From Shinisaurus crocodilurus (lineage: Eukaryota; Chordata; Lepidosauria; Squamata; Shinisauridae): a stretch of 64,000 nt of DNA. Of this stretch, positions 10,361 to 20,529 are shown one piece after another (the stretch's first letter is position 1; each line of letters starts with the position of its first letter). The position numbers and the translations under genes were made by a program. The notes under the pieces are model-generated. The model saw only the letters and a program-made list of their open reading frames with translations, was not told where the DNA came from and did no database searches. The DNA is taken from NCBI GenBank assembly GCA_021292165.1, contig CM037876.1:109869379-109933378 (forward strand), in the 5' to 3' direction.

Positions 10361-11040
10361 ATTTGAGAGGTGACTCTTTTTCCCCCTGTGAAAATATGTG
10401 TAAGAAAGCTATCCTTTCTCCTTTAGGCTGATGATATGATTCTCATATCCTATACCCAGATTGGTCTATGTAGATTACTATCAACATTGGCCAAGTATTC
10501 TCCCCAAAAATATTGTCTAGCAATTACAGGAAGACTATGGTCTTCAGATGTAGGACCCTGAAACATAAGTGGAGAGTAGAGACTCAACATTGAGCAAGTT
10601 TCCTCATATCAATATCTGGGTTTACTATTCTCATCATCTCGTCACTGGGAGGGGCATTATAAGTCTCTGAAATTAAAGGTAAATCAACAACAATGCAATA
10701 TTGAAGTTTTGTAGCACAAGGCATGGTCATCAAATTCAGCCAATTCTGCCTATGGAATGCGAAACTTTTATCATGTTTCTCCTATGGAGGAGAGGTAGGG
10801 GGTTTAAAATTCCCTCTGGATATGGAGGTTTCCCCCAAAAAACAAATTGTTGAGGATGATCCTTGGCATCTCCAAGGGTACCCCTTTATCTTCCTCAGAG
10901 CAGAAACTGGTATAATGGAAGTAAAATCTATTATTGTCATTAGGACTTTTAATTACTGGCTCAAAGTACTTTTTTTTCAAGTTCCCATTTACCCAAGTTG
11001 CGTCTGGCAGAGCAAATGGAAGCCAAGCCAGCTAACAGGA

Positions 11041-11760
11041 TGATGAACTGTTTAAGTCCATCCTTGCCAAGCAACTAAACCAGTTCTTCATGCAATACAT
11101 GCGCACACACAGAGACCAAAAAAGCTTCATCATGCCTAGTCACCAGATGGCCAATGCCATCCAGCGTGTAGTAAACATCATCTTCCAAAGCAACTCAAAG
11201 CAACTAAACTAAGACCCCAGTCTCTATTATATCCTTAGATGCCTTAAAAGCATTCAACTTGTTGGAGTTACCCGATCTACTTAAAAGGCCTACTAAACAT
11301 GGGCATGCGTGAGCACTTCCAGGCAGCAGTGGCTCAGTTTTACACCATCTCAGATGCTCTTAGGGCTAAACTAAATGTTTTCTCCAGCGTGCATCACAGG
11401 AAAAGGGTGGGGTTGAACCTTTCCACCCCACTCAATACTTTTGTGAAATTCTATCCCCCCCCCATGAAGGGTTAAAAGGGGAGGGGAGGGAGGCTCCATT
11501 GACTCCAAAGCTGCACAACACCGAAACCAAGCAAGAGGTTGTTTTGCCACACCTAACCAACAATTGCATTTTTCCTCCTTTCTAATCAAACAACTGATAA
11601 ATATCATACGGAACAACACAAATAAATCATGGGTCTTCACGGAAACAATAAATAGTACTCTCCCTCATCAAGCACTTCCTTTTATGAAACTCAGTAAAAA
11701 AAAACGATATGGAAAATTTAAACCCCTTTCTACAAGGAAATAGTCAAGACATGGAAACCA
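11041..11760 (+). mobile_element. L1-like LINE fragment
   Basis: Plus-strand translation with frameshifts gives a region resembling L1 reverse transcriptase around motif A (about 11230-11400: SLDALKAFNLLELP against the usual SLDAEKAFD), preceded by a degraded region around GQCHP where L1 has its G-R-Q-X-S-D-N-V box. A low-complexity C/G-rich block at 11450-11500 interrupts it. Only a short decayed fragment remains. Confidence 0.55.
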
Positions 11761-11848
11761 GGGGCCAAAATCCCTAGTTAGGGCTGTATGAGAATTTTGT
11801 TTCCGTTCTCAAATCACTGGAAAATACCTGGTTCACAATCCCAAACAC

Positions 11849-12009
11849 AGGATCAAAGAGTTGGAAGGAGCCTACAAGGCCATCGAGTCCGACCCCCTGC
11901 TCAGTGCAGGAAACTAGAGGAGGGGTCTCCCATCCAAGTAATAACCAGGCCTGACCCTGCTTAGCTTTCCACACTCAGACATGCTGAGCCAGCGTGAGCC
12001 ACAGGCCTG
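11849..12009 (-). mobile_element. 5S rRNA-derived SINE with CR1-like tail, copy A
   Basis: On the minus strand it reads GGAAAGCTAAGCAGGGTCAG, then GGCCTGGTTATTACTTGGAT and GGGAGACC, which closely match the internal promoter of vertebrate 5S rRNA. A CR1-like 3' end follows (GGTCGGACTCGATGGCC, then CTCCTTCCAACTCTTTGATC). Two further copies lie at 15132-15299 and 36989-37147. Confidence 0.85.
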
Positions 12010-12345
12010 TATCAATGAACAGGAGCACATTTTCTCTGAAAATGTTTGCAATTTCCTGAACTTGCTTTCACATTAAAATACAATAAAAACATAATAATTA
12101 CAGGAAAAAAATTATTTAAAATAGCACGCAACCCACCAGATCCACTTACAGGCTAAATAAAGTGGACTTTGCCTGCTCGTGGAAGAAAGCAAACCTAGTC
12201 TCCCTTAGGAGGGAGTTCCATGGCCTGGGAGTGGCCACTGAAATGGCCCTCTCTTGGGTGGTCACCAAACCCGCCTCTGAAGGCGGTGGTCTTGAAACAA
12301 GGGCCTCTCCAGAAGATCTCAGGGCCCAGGCAGGCTTATATATAG

Positions 12346-12537
12346 TCCCCGCTCGGCCATGAAACCCACTGGGTGACTTTGGGCCAGTCACTGACTCTCA
12401 GCCTAACCTACCTCACAGGGTTGTTGTGAGGATAAAATGGAGAGTAGGAGGAGGAGGATTATGTAAGCTGCCTTGGGTTCCTTGCAGGAAAAAAGGCGGG
12501 GTATAAATATAATAAATAAATAAAATAAATAAATATA
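12346..12537 (+). mobile_element. tRNA-derived SINE with CORE/MIR-like body, 5'-truncated, nested in L2
   Basis: It starts inside the B-box region (GTCCCCGCTCGGCCATG), continues GACTTTGGGCCAGTCACTG, CTCACAGGGTTGTTGTGAGG and GGCGGGGTATAAATATA, and ends in an (AAATA)n tail. The body resembles the MIR/CORE-SINE central domain. The complete copy is at 58013-58247 on the minus strand. The flanks TATAT on both sides may be a short target duplication. Confidence 0.85.
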
Positions 12538-12863
12538 TGGGAGGAAGGCGGTCTTTCAGGTAGGCTGGCCCCAAGCTGTATAGGGGTTTATAGGTCATAA
12601 CCAGCACTTTGAATTCTTCCTGGAAGCAGACGGTATTGAAAGCCAGTGAATCTATTGTGACAAGAGAGTCACATGCTACCTGTAAACAGCCCCAGTCAAC
12701 AGTCTGGTCGCAGCATTCTGGACCAGCTGACGTTTCTGAACAGTTTTCGAAGGAAGCCCCACGTTGAGCATGTTACAGTAGTCCAAATGGAATGTAACTA
12801 AGGCATGTGTGACCATGGCAAAATCAGATGTCTCTAGGAATGGGCACAATTGGAACACTAGGG

Positions 12864-13232
12864 TCAGCTTTGCAAATGCACTCTTGGGTCACCACCAAAA
12901 CCTGTGCGTCCAGGTTCAAGGCCGAGTCCAGAAGTACACCTAAACTGTGAGTCAGGGAGAGTGCAACCGCATCCAGCACAGGCTGAGTCCCTATTCCCTG
13001 ATCTGCCTTTTGACTGACCAAAAGCCCCCGTCTTGTCTGGATTAAGCTTCAATTTGTTTGCCCTCATCCAGTCCATTACTGACATCAGGGACAGATTTAG
13101 AACCAGAACAGCTTCCTTGGATTTAGATGGAAAGGAGAGATAGAGTTGGGTGTCATCAGCATACTGGTGGCACCAAACCCCAAAACTCAAGACAATATCT
13201 TCCAGTGGTTTCATGTATATGTTAAATAGCAT
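12864..13232 (-). pseudogene. L2 reverse transcriptase fragment with YADD
   Basis: The 122-residue frame starts MLFNIYMKPLEDIV and has the catalytic box Y24-A25-D26-D27 in HQYADDTQLYLS, then the MRANKLKLNPDKT segment. These features are typical of the L2 clade. The upstream SILSPM part of motif B is lost, and downstream the frame drifts into nonsense. Confidence 0.9.
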
Positions 13233-13250
13233 GGGGGATAAGATGGAACC

Positions 13251-13487
13251 CTAAGGGAAACATAGGCCAATGGCCATGGCGCCGAACAGGAATCCGCCCA
13301 GCACCACCTTCTGAGATTGCCCCTCCAAGAAGGACCAGAACCACCGTATAACAGTGCCTCCTAGCCCTGTCTCAGACAGATGCTTTAGAAGGACGCAATG
13401 GTCGATGGTATTGGAAGCTGCCAAAAGGTCCAGCAAAATGAACAGGGACACACTCCCCCTGTCCAGTTCCCAGCATGGATGGTCCAT
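13251..13487 (-). pseudogene. L2 reverse transcriptase fragment (motif A region)
   Basis: The 78-residue frame includes LFILLDLLAASNTIDH, then LLKHLSETGLGGTVIRWFWS and FLEGQSQKV. This corresponds to L2 motif A (LLDLSAAFDTIDH), here with the FD pair replaced by SN, so the catalytic aspartate context is damaged. It lies directly 5' of the YADD fragment in the element. Confidence 0.8.
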
Positions 13488-13499
13488 AGCTGTTCATTT

Positions 13500-13780
13500 T
13501 GCTCCAGTGCATGATCATGCCTACTGCACAGCAGTGTAGGCAGCAAAGAAGCTTTACTTTGCTGCCTCCATTGTGTCCTAAAGTAGCCATCTTTCGGGTG
13601 GTCCAGGGGCTGTTAACACACTCCCCAGCAAATGGGGCCCTGGCCCCCTCTAAGACCTGCTGTGATCTTTTTGAGGACAAAACCATTTGTCTCTGAAGCA
13701 AACCTGATGCTATTGTTATTGTCTGACACCACCATCTGCCCAATTATGTGGGATCAATCTTAGTTCCTGTGTCCTGATGA
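13500..13780. other. Unassigned repeat-like sequence
   Basis: Mixed-composition sequence between two L2 pieces. I could not match it to a family. Confidence 0.3.
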
Positions 13781-14330
13781 TGTGGACAAGGTGCTTGCAG
13801 CAATGCGACCGATCATGTGTCCGCTCAATCCTTGTCCCTCCTGGCTAATAAAAGCTAGCCAAGGAGGTATGACTGGGTGGGCCCAGGGTGTGGTAGACAC
13901 ATCCCTGCATGAAGAGGTGGTTCCAGCTGTTCTTAAGGAGGACTTGCAACAATAGTGGAGTCCAGTTCAGTATGGATGCAAGTGATTTTGCCCTGAGAAT
14001 GCTTTACGATATCATCACAGGACTAGATTTCATTATTGTCCCATTCTTAAATGTACAAAGCCCTAAATGGCTCAGGACCACCTTCACTAACCAGTCAGGG
14101 AGGCTTTGCTAGTGATGCCCTTGAGGAATGTGGCCTGTGAGGCTACCACAAATGGCAGGGTCTTTTTGGTGGCTGAACCCCAGCTATGGAACTCCCCTCT
14201 GGGAGGGATTTGGCTGTGCTCCATGCTGTTGTCATTTCAGGCCTGTTAAAGACATATTTAGTTGTGCAGGCTTTTAGGTAACTGCTTTATTTATTTATAA
14301 ACTTGGATGAGAATTCTCTGTTATTATGAG
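13780..14330 (+). mobile_element. L2 LINE 3' end fragment
   Basis: Plus-strand text typical of the L2 tail region: ATGAAGAGGTGGTTCCAG, TACAAAGCCCTAAATGGCTC, then GGAACTCCCCTCTGGGAGGG, ending with TTTATTTATTTATAAAC. It lies in the opposite orientation to the L2 at 12130-13500, so it is a separate insertion. Confidence 0.65.
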
Positions 14331-14471
14331 ATTTTGTAATATCTTCAAATGTTGGTGCATGTGTATCATCAAAGTACATTTTGGGAATCCAATGTGCACA
14401 AAGGATTATCAAAAAAAATACCTGCTCTTTGTGGCAGGACTCATGTTGCTGTCAAGGACAAGAGTAATTAA

Positions 14472-14847
14472 GGGTGCAATTCTATGGGGATGCCCGTAAC
14501 CCTCAGAACTTGGGAGGGTTATAGGCATCCAATGCAGGGCGAAGGTCACCTCCACACACCTCCTGCCCTGAAAAACAGCTAGACTGCTGATTTCGGCTGT
14601 TAAATGCAGTGCTTCGGGAGTGGCATCGGTCTCATCCGCTCCCTGCTCCCCAGAATGCCCACTAAACCGCTTGTCCGAGGTCGCTTTGCCACCACGGAGA
14701 AGCAGCTGGCACAGTTCTTTCTGCACCGGCTGTGAGGCGGGGAGGAGGGCACTCTGAGTGCCAAGTCCCAGCTCCAGCACTGGAGCTGGGACTCCCAAAA
14801 ATCCTATGGCCTTCTAGACACTGTCTAGGAGCCATAGGATTGTGCTG
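14472..14847. mobile_element. Harbinger-like MITE, 376 bp, copy 1
   Basis: It begins GGGTGCAATTCTATGGGGAT and ends with the complement-like CATAGGATTGTGCTG, flanked by TAA on both sides (14469-14471 and 14848-14850). Near the left end is a stem-loop GATGCCCGTAACCCTC...GAGGGTTATAGGCATC. Near the right is TCTAGACACTGTCTAG preceded by GTCCCAGCTCCAGCACTGGA. Related copies are at 44985-45392 (minus) and 51872-52294. Confidence 0.8.
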
Positions 14848-15131
14848 TAAAGGGGTTAAAGTAAAATTATTCTGCAGGCATATGCAAATATGACTTTTTC
14901 ATTTCCTTCAGAAAGTAAAGGGTTACAGCAATTCTAACTCTAAATAAAATTACAAACAAACAAACAAACAAACAACATCTAAGCATGCACAAAGGTGGCA
15001 GAGTATGGCTGCTTAGTCATGCAGATTATGCAGGTGCAGACAATATGAATTAACTCATAATCAATCTGTGTTTAAACTACAAAAATATTTGAGTCGGTCA
15101 AAGTCAGGACTCATTAAACACTCAAGAATTA

Positions 15132-15299
15132 CGCTCACGCTGGCTCAGCTTGTCTGAGTGTGGAAAGCTAAGCCGGGTCAGGCCTGGTTATTACTTGGAT
15201 GGGAGACCCCTCCTCTAGTTTCCTGCATTGAGCAGGGGGTTGGACTCGATAGCCTTGTAGGCTCCTTCCAACTCTATGATCTATGAAAAATCTATGAAA
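15132..15299 (+). mobile_element. 5S rRNA-derived SINE with CR1-like tail, copy B
   Basis: The clearest copy. 15162-15209 aligns to the vertebrate 5S rRNA internal promoter region with only a few differences (GGAAAGCTAAGCCGGGTCAG; GGCCTGGTTATTACTTGGAT; GGGAGACC). The 3' part (GTTGGACTCGATAGCC, CTCCTTCCAACTCTATGATC) is the CR1 3' end, with repeated CTATGA units as a tail. The 5S head would supply a type 1 RNA polymerase III promoter, and the CR1 tail suggests mobilisation by CR1 RT. Confidence 0.88.
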
Positions 15300-15317
15300 T
15301 CTACTAGTTATGAACTG

Positions 15318-15440
15318 ACCGATTTCAAGGTCTGGCGTTTAGGGCTTTGTACACCAGTACATTGAATTGGGCCTCGCAGCTCACTGGGGGCAACCAGTGC
15401 AGAGATTTCAAAACTGGTGTGATATGCTCACCTTGAGATA
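15318..15440 (-). mobile_element. L2 LINE 3' fragment
   Basis: Short plus-strand text CAAGGTCTGGCGTTTAGG, CATTGAATTGGGCCTC, GCAACCAGTGCAG and GTGATATGCTCACC matches the reverse complement of L2 3' sequence seen also near 12560-12700. Confidence 0.6.
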
Positions 15441-15721
15441 TGGGCAGTCACATACAGGATTAAACACACTGTGTAATTTTGGTTCAGTAAGTGGTACATT
15501 TCTAAAGTAATGCGAGTAGATAGAAGAATTGGGTAGTATAGAGACCACTGAACCAGTCCGATATTAGTTCAATAGCCTGTGACTTTCCTGAGGCTGCCAG
15601 AAACCTCAGCAGCGCACATATTTTTTTCCTGCTATATGTGTAGGACTAAGTCTTTGTACCGTGATTGCACTGAGCTGCCTTTGCATGCTACCTTGTGTAG
15701 CTTGCATGATACTGTGTAAAA

Positions 15722-15942
15722 CAGGAGTGGGTAACATGTGGCCTATGGGCCACATGTGTCCCTCCATTCTCTTGTTTGGCTCCTGCGGCACCAGCACAGC
15801 GCTAGCAAGCCCTCCTGCTACGGAGCCATTAAAAGGACAAATTTAGCTTGTTTTCAATTTTGGCAAACCACCGAGGGTTTCAGAGGGGTTGAATCCAGGA
15901 GGTGGGAAGGGCCCCCCAGACTCCTGAAGTTGCCCACCCCTG
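15722..15942. mobile_element. hAT-type MITE, 221 bp
   Basis: Terminal inverted repeats CAGGAGTGGGTAAC... and ...TTGCCCACCCCTG, flanked by an 8-bp target duplication GTGTAAAA/GTGTAGAA (15714-15721 and 15943-15950, one mismatch). There is no coding capacity. Diverged relatives may include 16925-17050 and 17560-17780. Confidence 0.8.
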
Positions 15943-16129
15943 GTGTAGAACTAAAATGAAAACACATGTTGATGGGTGTTGAATTTGGGGGGGGGGGTGC
16001 GGGGTTGTGGGTTTCATTTGCTTCCCCGTTGTAAACATTTGTTGTCTGCATTTTCATTGGGAGTTTTCTGCAGAGGATCTACAATTTGAACGGTGTCTCC
16101 TGTATCCAAGCTCATTATTTTGATTTCGG

Positions 16130-16920
16130 CTGAGTGTAACAGGGGTGGATTCAGGAAGGAGAGGTAAATCTGGGCCAAGAAACTCCATCCATTTGCAAAA
16201 TGAAAGCATGACGTCTTATATGCTAACATAGATAACAAGCGGTAGTATCAGTGTCTTGGATCCAAAGAACTACTTTAAGTGCACCCAAATGTTTTTGGTT
16301 TCCCCGTGAAAATTCTGACTTTTGTCCTTAAAATACTTATTCCCTATTCCAAATCACAAACTGCTTTTGAAAGTACCCTCAGTTTCAAAAGTAGTTTTCC
16401 ATGTGGCACTGGGAAAGGACAAATCCTGTGCCAGTAAAGGCTCCCTTAGACGTGGTTTTTTTGTAACCCCGATTCTGAGATTATGTGCTAAAACTGAGAT
16501 TACATACTTGAGTGGTGTAGTGGTAAATTTGGAAGTGCTGGTGCTCGTCATGAGAGTCCTCATAGCCTCCCCCCACAAGGAGAGTCCAGAAAGTCAGCCA
16601 GCTGCATCGATCCAGTTCCAGCAGTTTTCCTCACCACCAGGAACAGGTCCTTTGTAAAGCTAACGGGACCTTTTGCCATTCAACATGACGCCACTTCAAA
16701 CTATTTAGCGTTACAACAGGGAACAATATATTGTTGCGGGGAAATTCATCCCCCCCCAGCTGCTGTGAGGATTGCAGCTTAGTTCAGAGGGAACAGGGAG
16801 CTCTGAGCGGGGTGGGGGTGGGGGGTGGCTGATGATGTCAGCATCCCTGCTAATCAAAAAGTGTGTGTGCGGTGTCCCTGCAAGCCCTGGCTACCCTACA
16901 CCATGGCATACAATGTATTA
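16130..16920. other. Unassigned sequence
   Basis: No gene recognised. Low-complexity runs at 16752 and 16808-16825, with a possible tRNA-like GTGGTGTAGTGGTAAA near 16513 that is too short to classify. Confidence 0.3.
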
Positions 16921-17149
16921 TTTATAGCAGAGGCGGGCAACACGCATCCCCCACCGCCTCTGGTGCAACCCACCACCACCACGCCACTGAATTCAGCAGC
17001 GACAATTTTAAAGGGGAAAAAATGTGGTTTTAACGCTATGGTGTGCTAGAAGGATCACATTTAGCTTGATTAGCTTCCGCCGGGCATTAAAAATGTGGCT
17101 TTTCAGGCGGGAATATGGGGTGGGTTAGGATTTTTAAGTTTTGTACTGT

Positions 17150-17280
17150 TTTTAATTGTGTTTTATACTGAGTGTGTGTGTGTGTGTCCTGTATTTTATT
17201 GGACTGTACATCGCTCAGAGTGGCCGGATGTCTGGCCAGATGGGCGATTCATAAATAAATAAAATAAATAAATAAATAAA
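17150..17280 (+). mobile_element. LINE/SINE 3' tail with (AAATA)n
   Basis: TGTACATCGCTCAGAGTGGC followed by GGCCAGATGGGCGATTCA and an (AAATAAATA)n tail. A reverse-complement relative (ATCGCCCATCTGGCCAG) is at 39165-39215. It is a dispersed retroelement 3' end, probably L2- or SINE-derived. Confidence 0.6.
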
Positions 17281-17296
17281 TTTGACCCTTTTAGTA

Positions 17297-17529
17297 CAGG
17301 CAGTCCCCGGGTTATGAACGAGATCCGTTCGTAAGTCTGTCTTTAAGTTGAATATGTACGTAAGTTGGAAGAGTAGCTGCGCAATGTTTTCAAAGTGTTG
17401 CAAAGTATAGTGTGTGCGTTCGTAAGTACGAACCACTGTATTTAACTCAGATTTTTACATATATGGCGGTCCGTCCTTAAGTATGAGTTGTCCGTAAGTC
17501 AGGATTATTCGTAACCCGGGGACTGCCTG
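17297..17529. mobile_element. pogo/Tigger-like MITE, 233 bp
   Basis: The ends CAGGCAGTCCCCGGGTTA and its exact complement TAACCCGGGGACTGCCTG are flanked by TA duplications (17295-17296 and 17530-17531). The interior contains repeated TTCGTAAGT motifs in both orientations. It has no open frame of interest. It differs from the CAGTAATACC family at 1404. Confidence 0.88.
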
Positions 17530-17534
17530 TACTC

Positions 17535-17790
17535 TGTAGCCACTATGAAGTGCTACAAGGGTCAGATTTAGCTTCAGAACAAGCTACATTGAACCCTTTG
17601 AAGTCTACAGAGTGCGACAGAATGGTTTGCTGCCAAATTTCAACAACAAACCACCCATGTCTTTTGATTTTTCTCAGGGTGACCCCTGGACTACGCAGCA
17701 GCCCACAGAGTGTGACCTGCAGGGGGTGCTGAGGGGGGAATGGCTCCTGGCCCTCCCACAGTTGTCTACCCTTGATTTACAGGATGTAAG
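17535..17790. mobile_element. Degraded hAT-like fragment
   Basis: Contains GGTCAGATTTAGCTTC near the left and AGTTGTCTACCCTTG near the right, the latter resembling the complement of hAT ends such as CAGGAGTGGGTAAC. No target duplication found, so assignment is tentative. Confidence 0.35.
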
Positions 17791-17879
17791 TCTTATTAGT
17801 TTTATAAAAATAAAAGTTAACAAAAGAAATGCTATGATCTCAAATTGTCAGAATTTTTTGGTGGTATTAACATAAGAGT

Positions 17880-19080
17880 TTAATGCATAAAATAATGCCG
17901 ACTTGAACTGGGGAAGGAACCGAACAACCACAAATTGAGAAGTCTGGGGTTCTAGTTCCAAGAGAGTTCTTTAAGATAGATAGGCAATGATCAATTTCAC
18001 TGTAGGAGGGTGTATGATCCACTCACTAACTACTTCCTAATTTGTCTTGAAGGTGTATTTAATTTCTCTGTGAGCATGTCCCACAATGACATTATTATCT
18101 TGTTCTGTATTATCTTGTACTATATGGCGAAAAGCAATGTAAGTAATCAAGACTGGTTTTGGGGGGGGGGGGGGATTGCAACTCCTACTCCCAATCCAGA
18201 CAGCAGCAGTTTTCTTGAGACTGGATTAAGAACTGTAAAATGGAGGAGGGATTTTCATCCAAATCCCATGAGGCACCCTGTTGAACCCTGTTCTTAGAAG
18301 AGGAAAATACATGCACACATTACATTGCTCCTCCTTTTGGGGAGGCAGTATTTCCCACTTGTAATATTAATTCTGCACAGATGTACAGCTGACTATCTCT
18401 ATCATAGCTCCAGCCAGATGGCTCTTTTCAGGGGAATGCTCTGGAGATGCCATCTGGCTTTGATGTGCCTTTATAATGTGCAGTGTATGTCTGTATAATC
18501 AGATCAAATTGAACAGAAGTCAATACACAAGAGTAAGTGGATACTTTAAGACTTTAAGCACTAGTAGAGGGAAAGAGCAAGGCTACTACATCTGTTTATT
18601 GTTTCCAAGAAAAAAATGAAAAAGCGAGACTATATCAATGCTCCCAGCACTGAAGGCCTGGTCTTTCCTCCTCGCTTGGTGAACCTGATGTAAGAAGGAA
18701 TGAGTCTCAAGCTGGCATGTGCCCATAGCCCATTCTCCCAAGACAGAAACACCCGACCTCCTTGTATTCCAGATTTCTGTGTAGGCAAAACACTGCTGAA
18801 CTTGTGGTTCATACCCAGTTTGAAAATAGGGGATGGATCACAGGTTCAGGGAGATCCTGGGTACACATAAAACCCAGTACTTGGGCAGGTCAATTCTATG
18901 TCCTACCAAAACAAAGGAACAGGAAGGAAAGGGTGAGGACCTGCATGAAGATGAAGTTTGCTCCCTCTCATGCTGGCTTCACAAGGTAATATCCTAACTA
19001 GCCTCTTAACTTTTATCACAGCAAAATTAGGGTGGATTCACATAACCGTATTCTTCAGGGATAGAGCTAACCACATGGTT
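17880..19080. other. Unassigned intergenic sequence
   Basis: A G12-type run near 18163 and otherwise unremarkable sequence. I recognise no gene or repeat family. Confidence 0.35.
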
Positions 19081-19164
19081 AGGGGGTCGGTGCCCTGCCT
19101 CCACCCACCCACCCCAAACCCCTGAATGAAATGTTGATTAAAAATATATAAAAACTCCATTTAC

Positions 19165-19630
19165 ACACTACAGTCATCATCATCAGGCGATCACTCGTGA
19201 CGGAGTAAGATTGTCTTCCAGGATAAAAGGAGGAAATTCTAAAGAGGATTGTGTAGACTCTAGCGATGGGTCCGTAAGTGACTGTGGAGGCCAATTCTAG
19301 ATCCACACAGCTTCCCACAGTGAGGACACAGGTTACCAGATGGAAGATGGTCCTGTAAAGGATTCGTTTGACGTGCTTTTCGCTTATCACGTTTCTCCCT
19401 TTCACCTTGCACTCGGGCTTCTTCAAAGTCCATGGAACCTTTGTGAAAGGCCAACCTCCATTTAGATGGTTCATGGGCCAGAGCTTCCCAGTTTTCGATG
19501 TTTATACTGCATTTTTTTAGATTAGCCTTAAGAACATCTTTAAACCACTTATACTGACCACCGATATTCCGCTTTCCATCCTTGAGTTGGGAATAAAGTA
19601 ACTGCTTTGGGAGACGGCAGTCAGACATTC
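19165..19630 (-). mobile_element. RTE-like LINE, ORF2 C-terminal end with C2H2 finger
   Basis: The minus-strand 122-residue frame (19260-19628) reads RLPKQLLYSQLKDGKR, then a KWFKDVLKANLKKC block, ENWEALAHEPSKWR, a basic REKRDKRKARQ segment, and a C-x2-C-x12-H-x3-H zinc finger (CPHCGKLC...LHSHLRTH) as its last residues. This C-terminal layout is common in LINE proteins that resemble RTE-group elements. The 3' end, with GATGATGATGA-like repeats, lies at about 19165-19190. The RT core is absent. The plus-strand piece at 29940-30560 could be another part of the same family. Confidence 0.7.
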
Positions 19631-20229
19631 AAACAACATGACTGGTCCACTGAAGTTGGGGTTGAAGGATAATTTACAGTAACAGCTGCTGCAGCTACTG
19701 TCACTGATGCTGTGGGACTCAAATGGACCAGAAAGAAATGCGCAGAGCCTTTCCCCTGTGCGGGGAAAATATTCCTGGAGGGTGCTCTCCTCCAACAACT
19801 AGCCATTTTTAATTATTTTTTTTTTAAAGGGGAAGGAGTCTTCTGCAAAGGCTACTGTCTAGCAGTCAATCAAAGAGGACTCTCCTCTTCCTTCCCAAGG
19901 GAGGGGATGGCAGGGCACTGGGATGGTTGCCTTGCTGCAGCAGCCCAGTGCAGCTGCCTAACCCTAAACTGTTTGCTCTGGCTCAGCCGCTAGTTTAAGC
20001 CAGACAGAGCAAATCAGGGGAGAGCTTGTGGGTGAGCTGGCTAGCTGCTGCAGTGCCTGAGCAGCCACAGGCAAGGAAGAGCGATACAAACTTTCCTTTA
20101 AAATACATTTAATTTGATTAAAGAGAGAGAGAACGAGTGTGTGTGTGTGTTTGAATTTCCTGTGTTCGTGCCACCTTAATTTGCTGAGAGGAGGAGCCAG
20201 AGGTCAGTGAACCATATGTAAATGTGATT

Positions 20230-20520
20230 TTTTTCCCCTTGATTTTTTTTTTGGGGGGGAGGGAGTCTTCTGTTAATGTTTCTGCCTTAAATATAATTCC
20301 TGAAAGCCCATTTCTGGTGCTTGTATTGTGGATTTTCCATTCATGGGGTGGGGTGGAGTCCTTGCATATTTTTAAAAATCAATTTCTGGTTCTTGAATAC
20401 TTTTAACATCAGTTTATGGGATGGGGGAGTCCTTGTATATTTTTTAAAAAAATCATTTCCTGGTGTTGTGGGTCCTTGAATATTTTAACAAAATCTATTT
20501 CTGGTGCTGGGGGCTATGTC
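20230..20520. repeat. Degenerate tandem repeat, about 65-70 bp unit
   Basis: Four imperfect units each contain a form of TCCTTGaATATTTT followed by AATC(A/T)ATTTCTGGT (near 20285, 20355, 20425 and 20485). The unit boundaries are loose. No coding content. Confidence 0.5.
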
Positions 20521-20529
20521 ATCTTTTTC

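Larger units (their letters stand above)
6650..11040 (+). mobile_element. Long decayed APE-type LINE (ORF1, endonuclease, RT remnants)
   Basis: In order on the plus strand are an ORF1-like region (about 6720-7890), an AP-endonuclease-like region with a VCLQETWIV-type motif reached by frameshifts near 8820 and a GDFNVRTSG motif in the frame at 9095-9361, RT motif A (AFVDFCAAFDSIDR, frame 10094-10360), and a later thumb segment (near FNYWLKVLFF, about 10940). The same family is represented at 50140-51868, where the corresponding residues align by eye (AFVDLKPAF; LKFWLH). Many stops and frameshifts make it inactive. The clade is not assigned. It is neither CR1, L2 nor L1 by its motifs. Confidence 0.75.
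12130..13500 (-). mobile_element. L2-clade LINE, 3' half, with nested SINE
   Basis: Minus-strand L2 sequence. The 3' end is at the left (about 12130). The RT thumb and tail follow at 12540-12860, the YADD region at 12864-13232 and motif A at 13251-13487. A tRNA-derived SINE is inserted at about 12346-12537 and splits the 3' untranslated part. Relatives occur at 13780-14330, 15318-15440, 24515-24880, 60050-60837 and 62940-64000. It is broken by frameshifts and is 5'-truncated. Confidence 0.85.

Noticed and set aside
15132..15299. A functional 5S rRNA gene
   Set aside because: Only the internal promoter half of 5S is preserved, and it is fused to a CR1 tail in three dispersed copies, so it is a SINE.
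19260..19628. A C2H2 zinc-finger gene
   Set aside because: The single finger is the end of a LINE polyprotein; the preceding residues are LINE-type and there is no linker or finger array.
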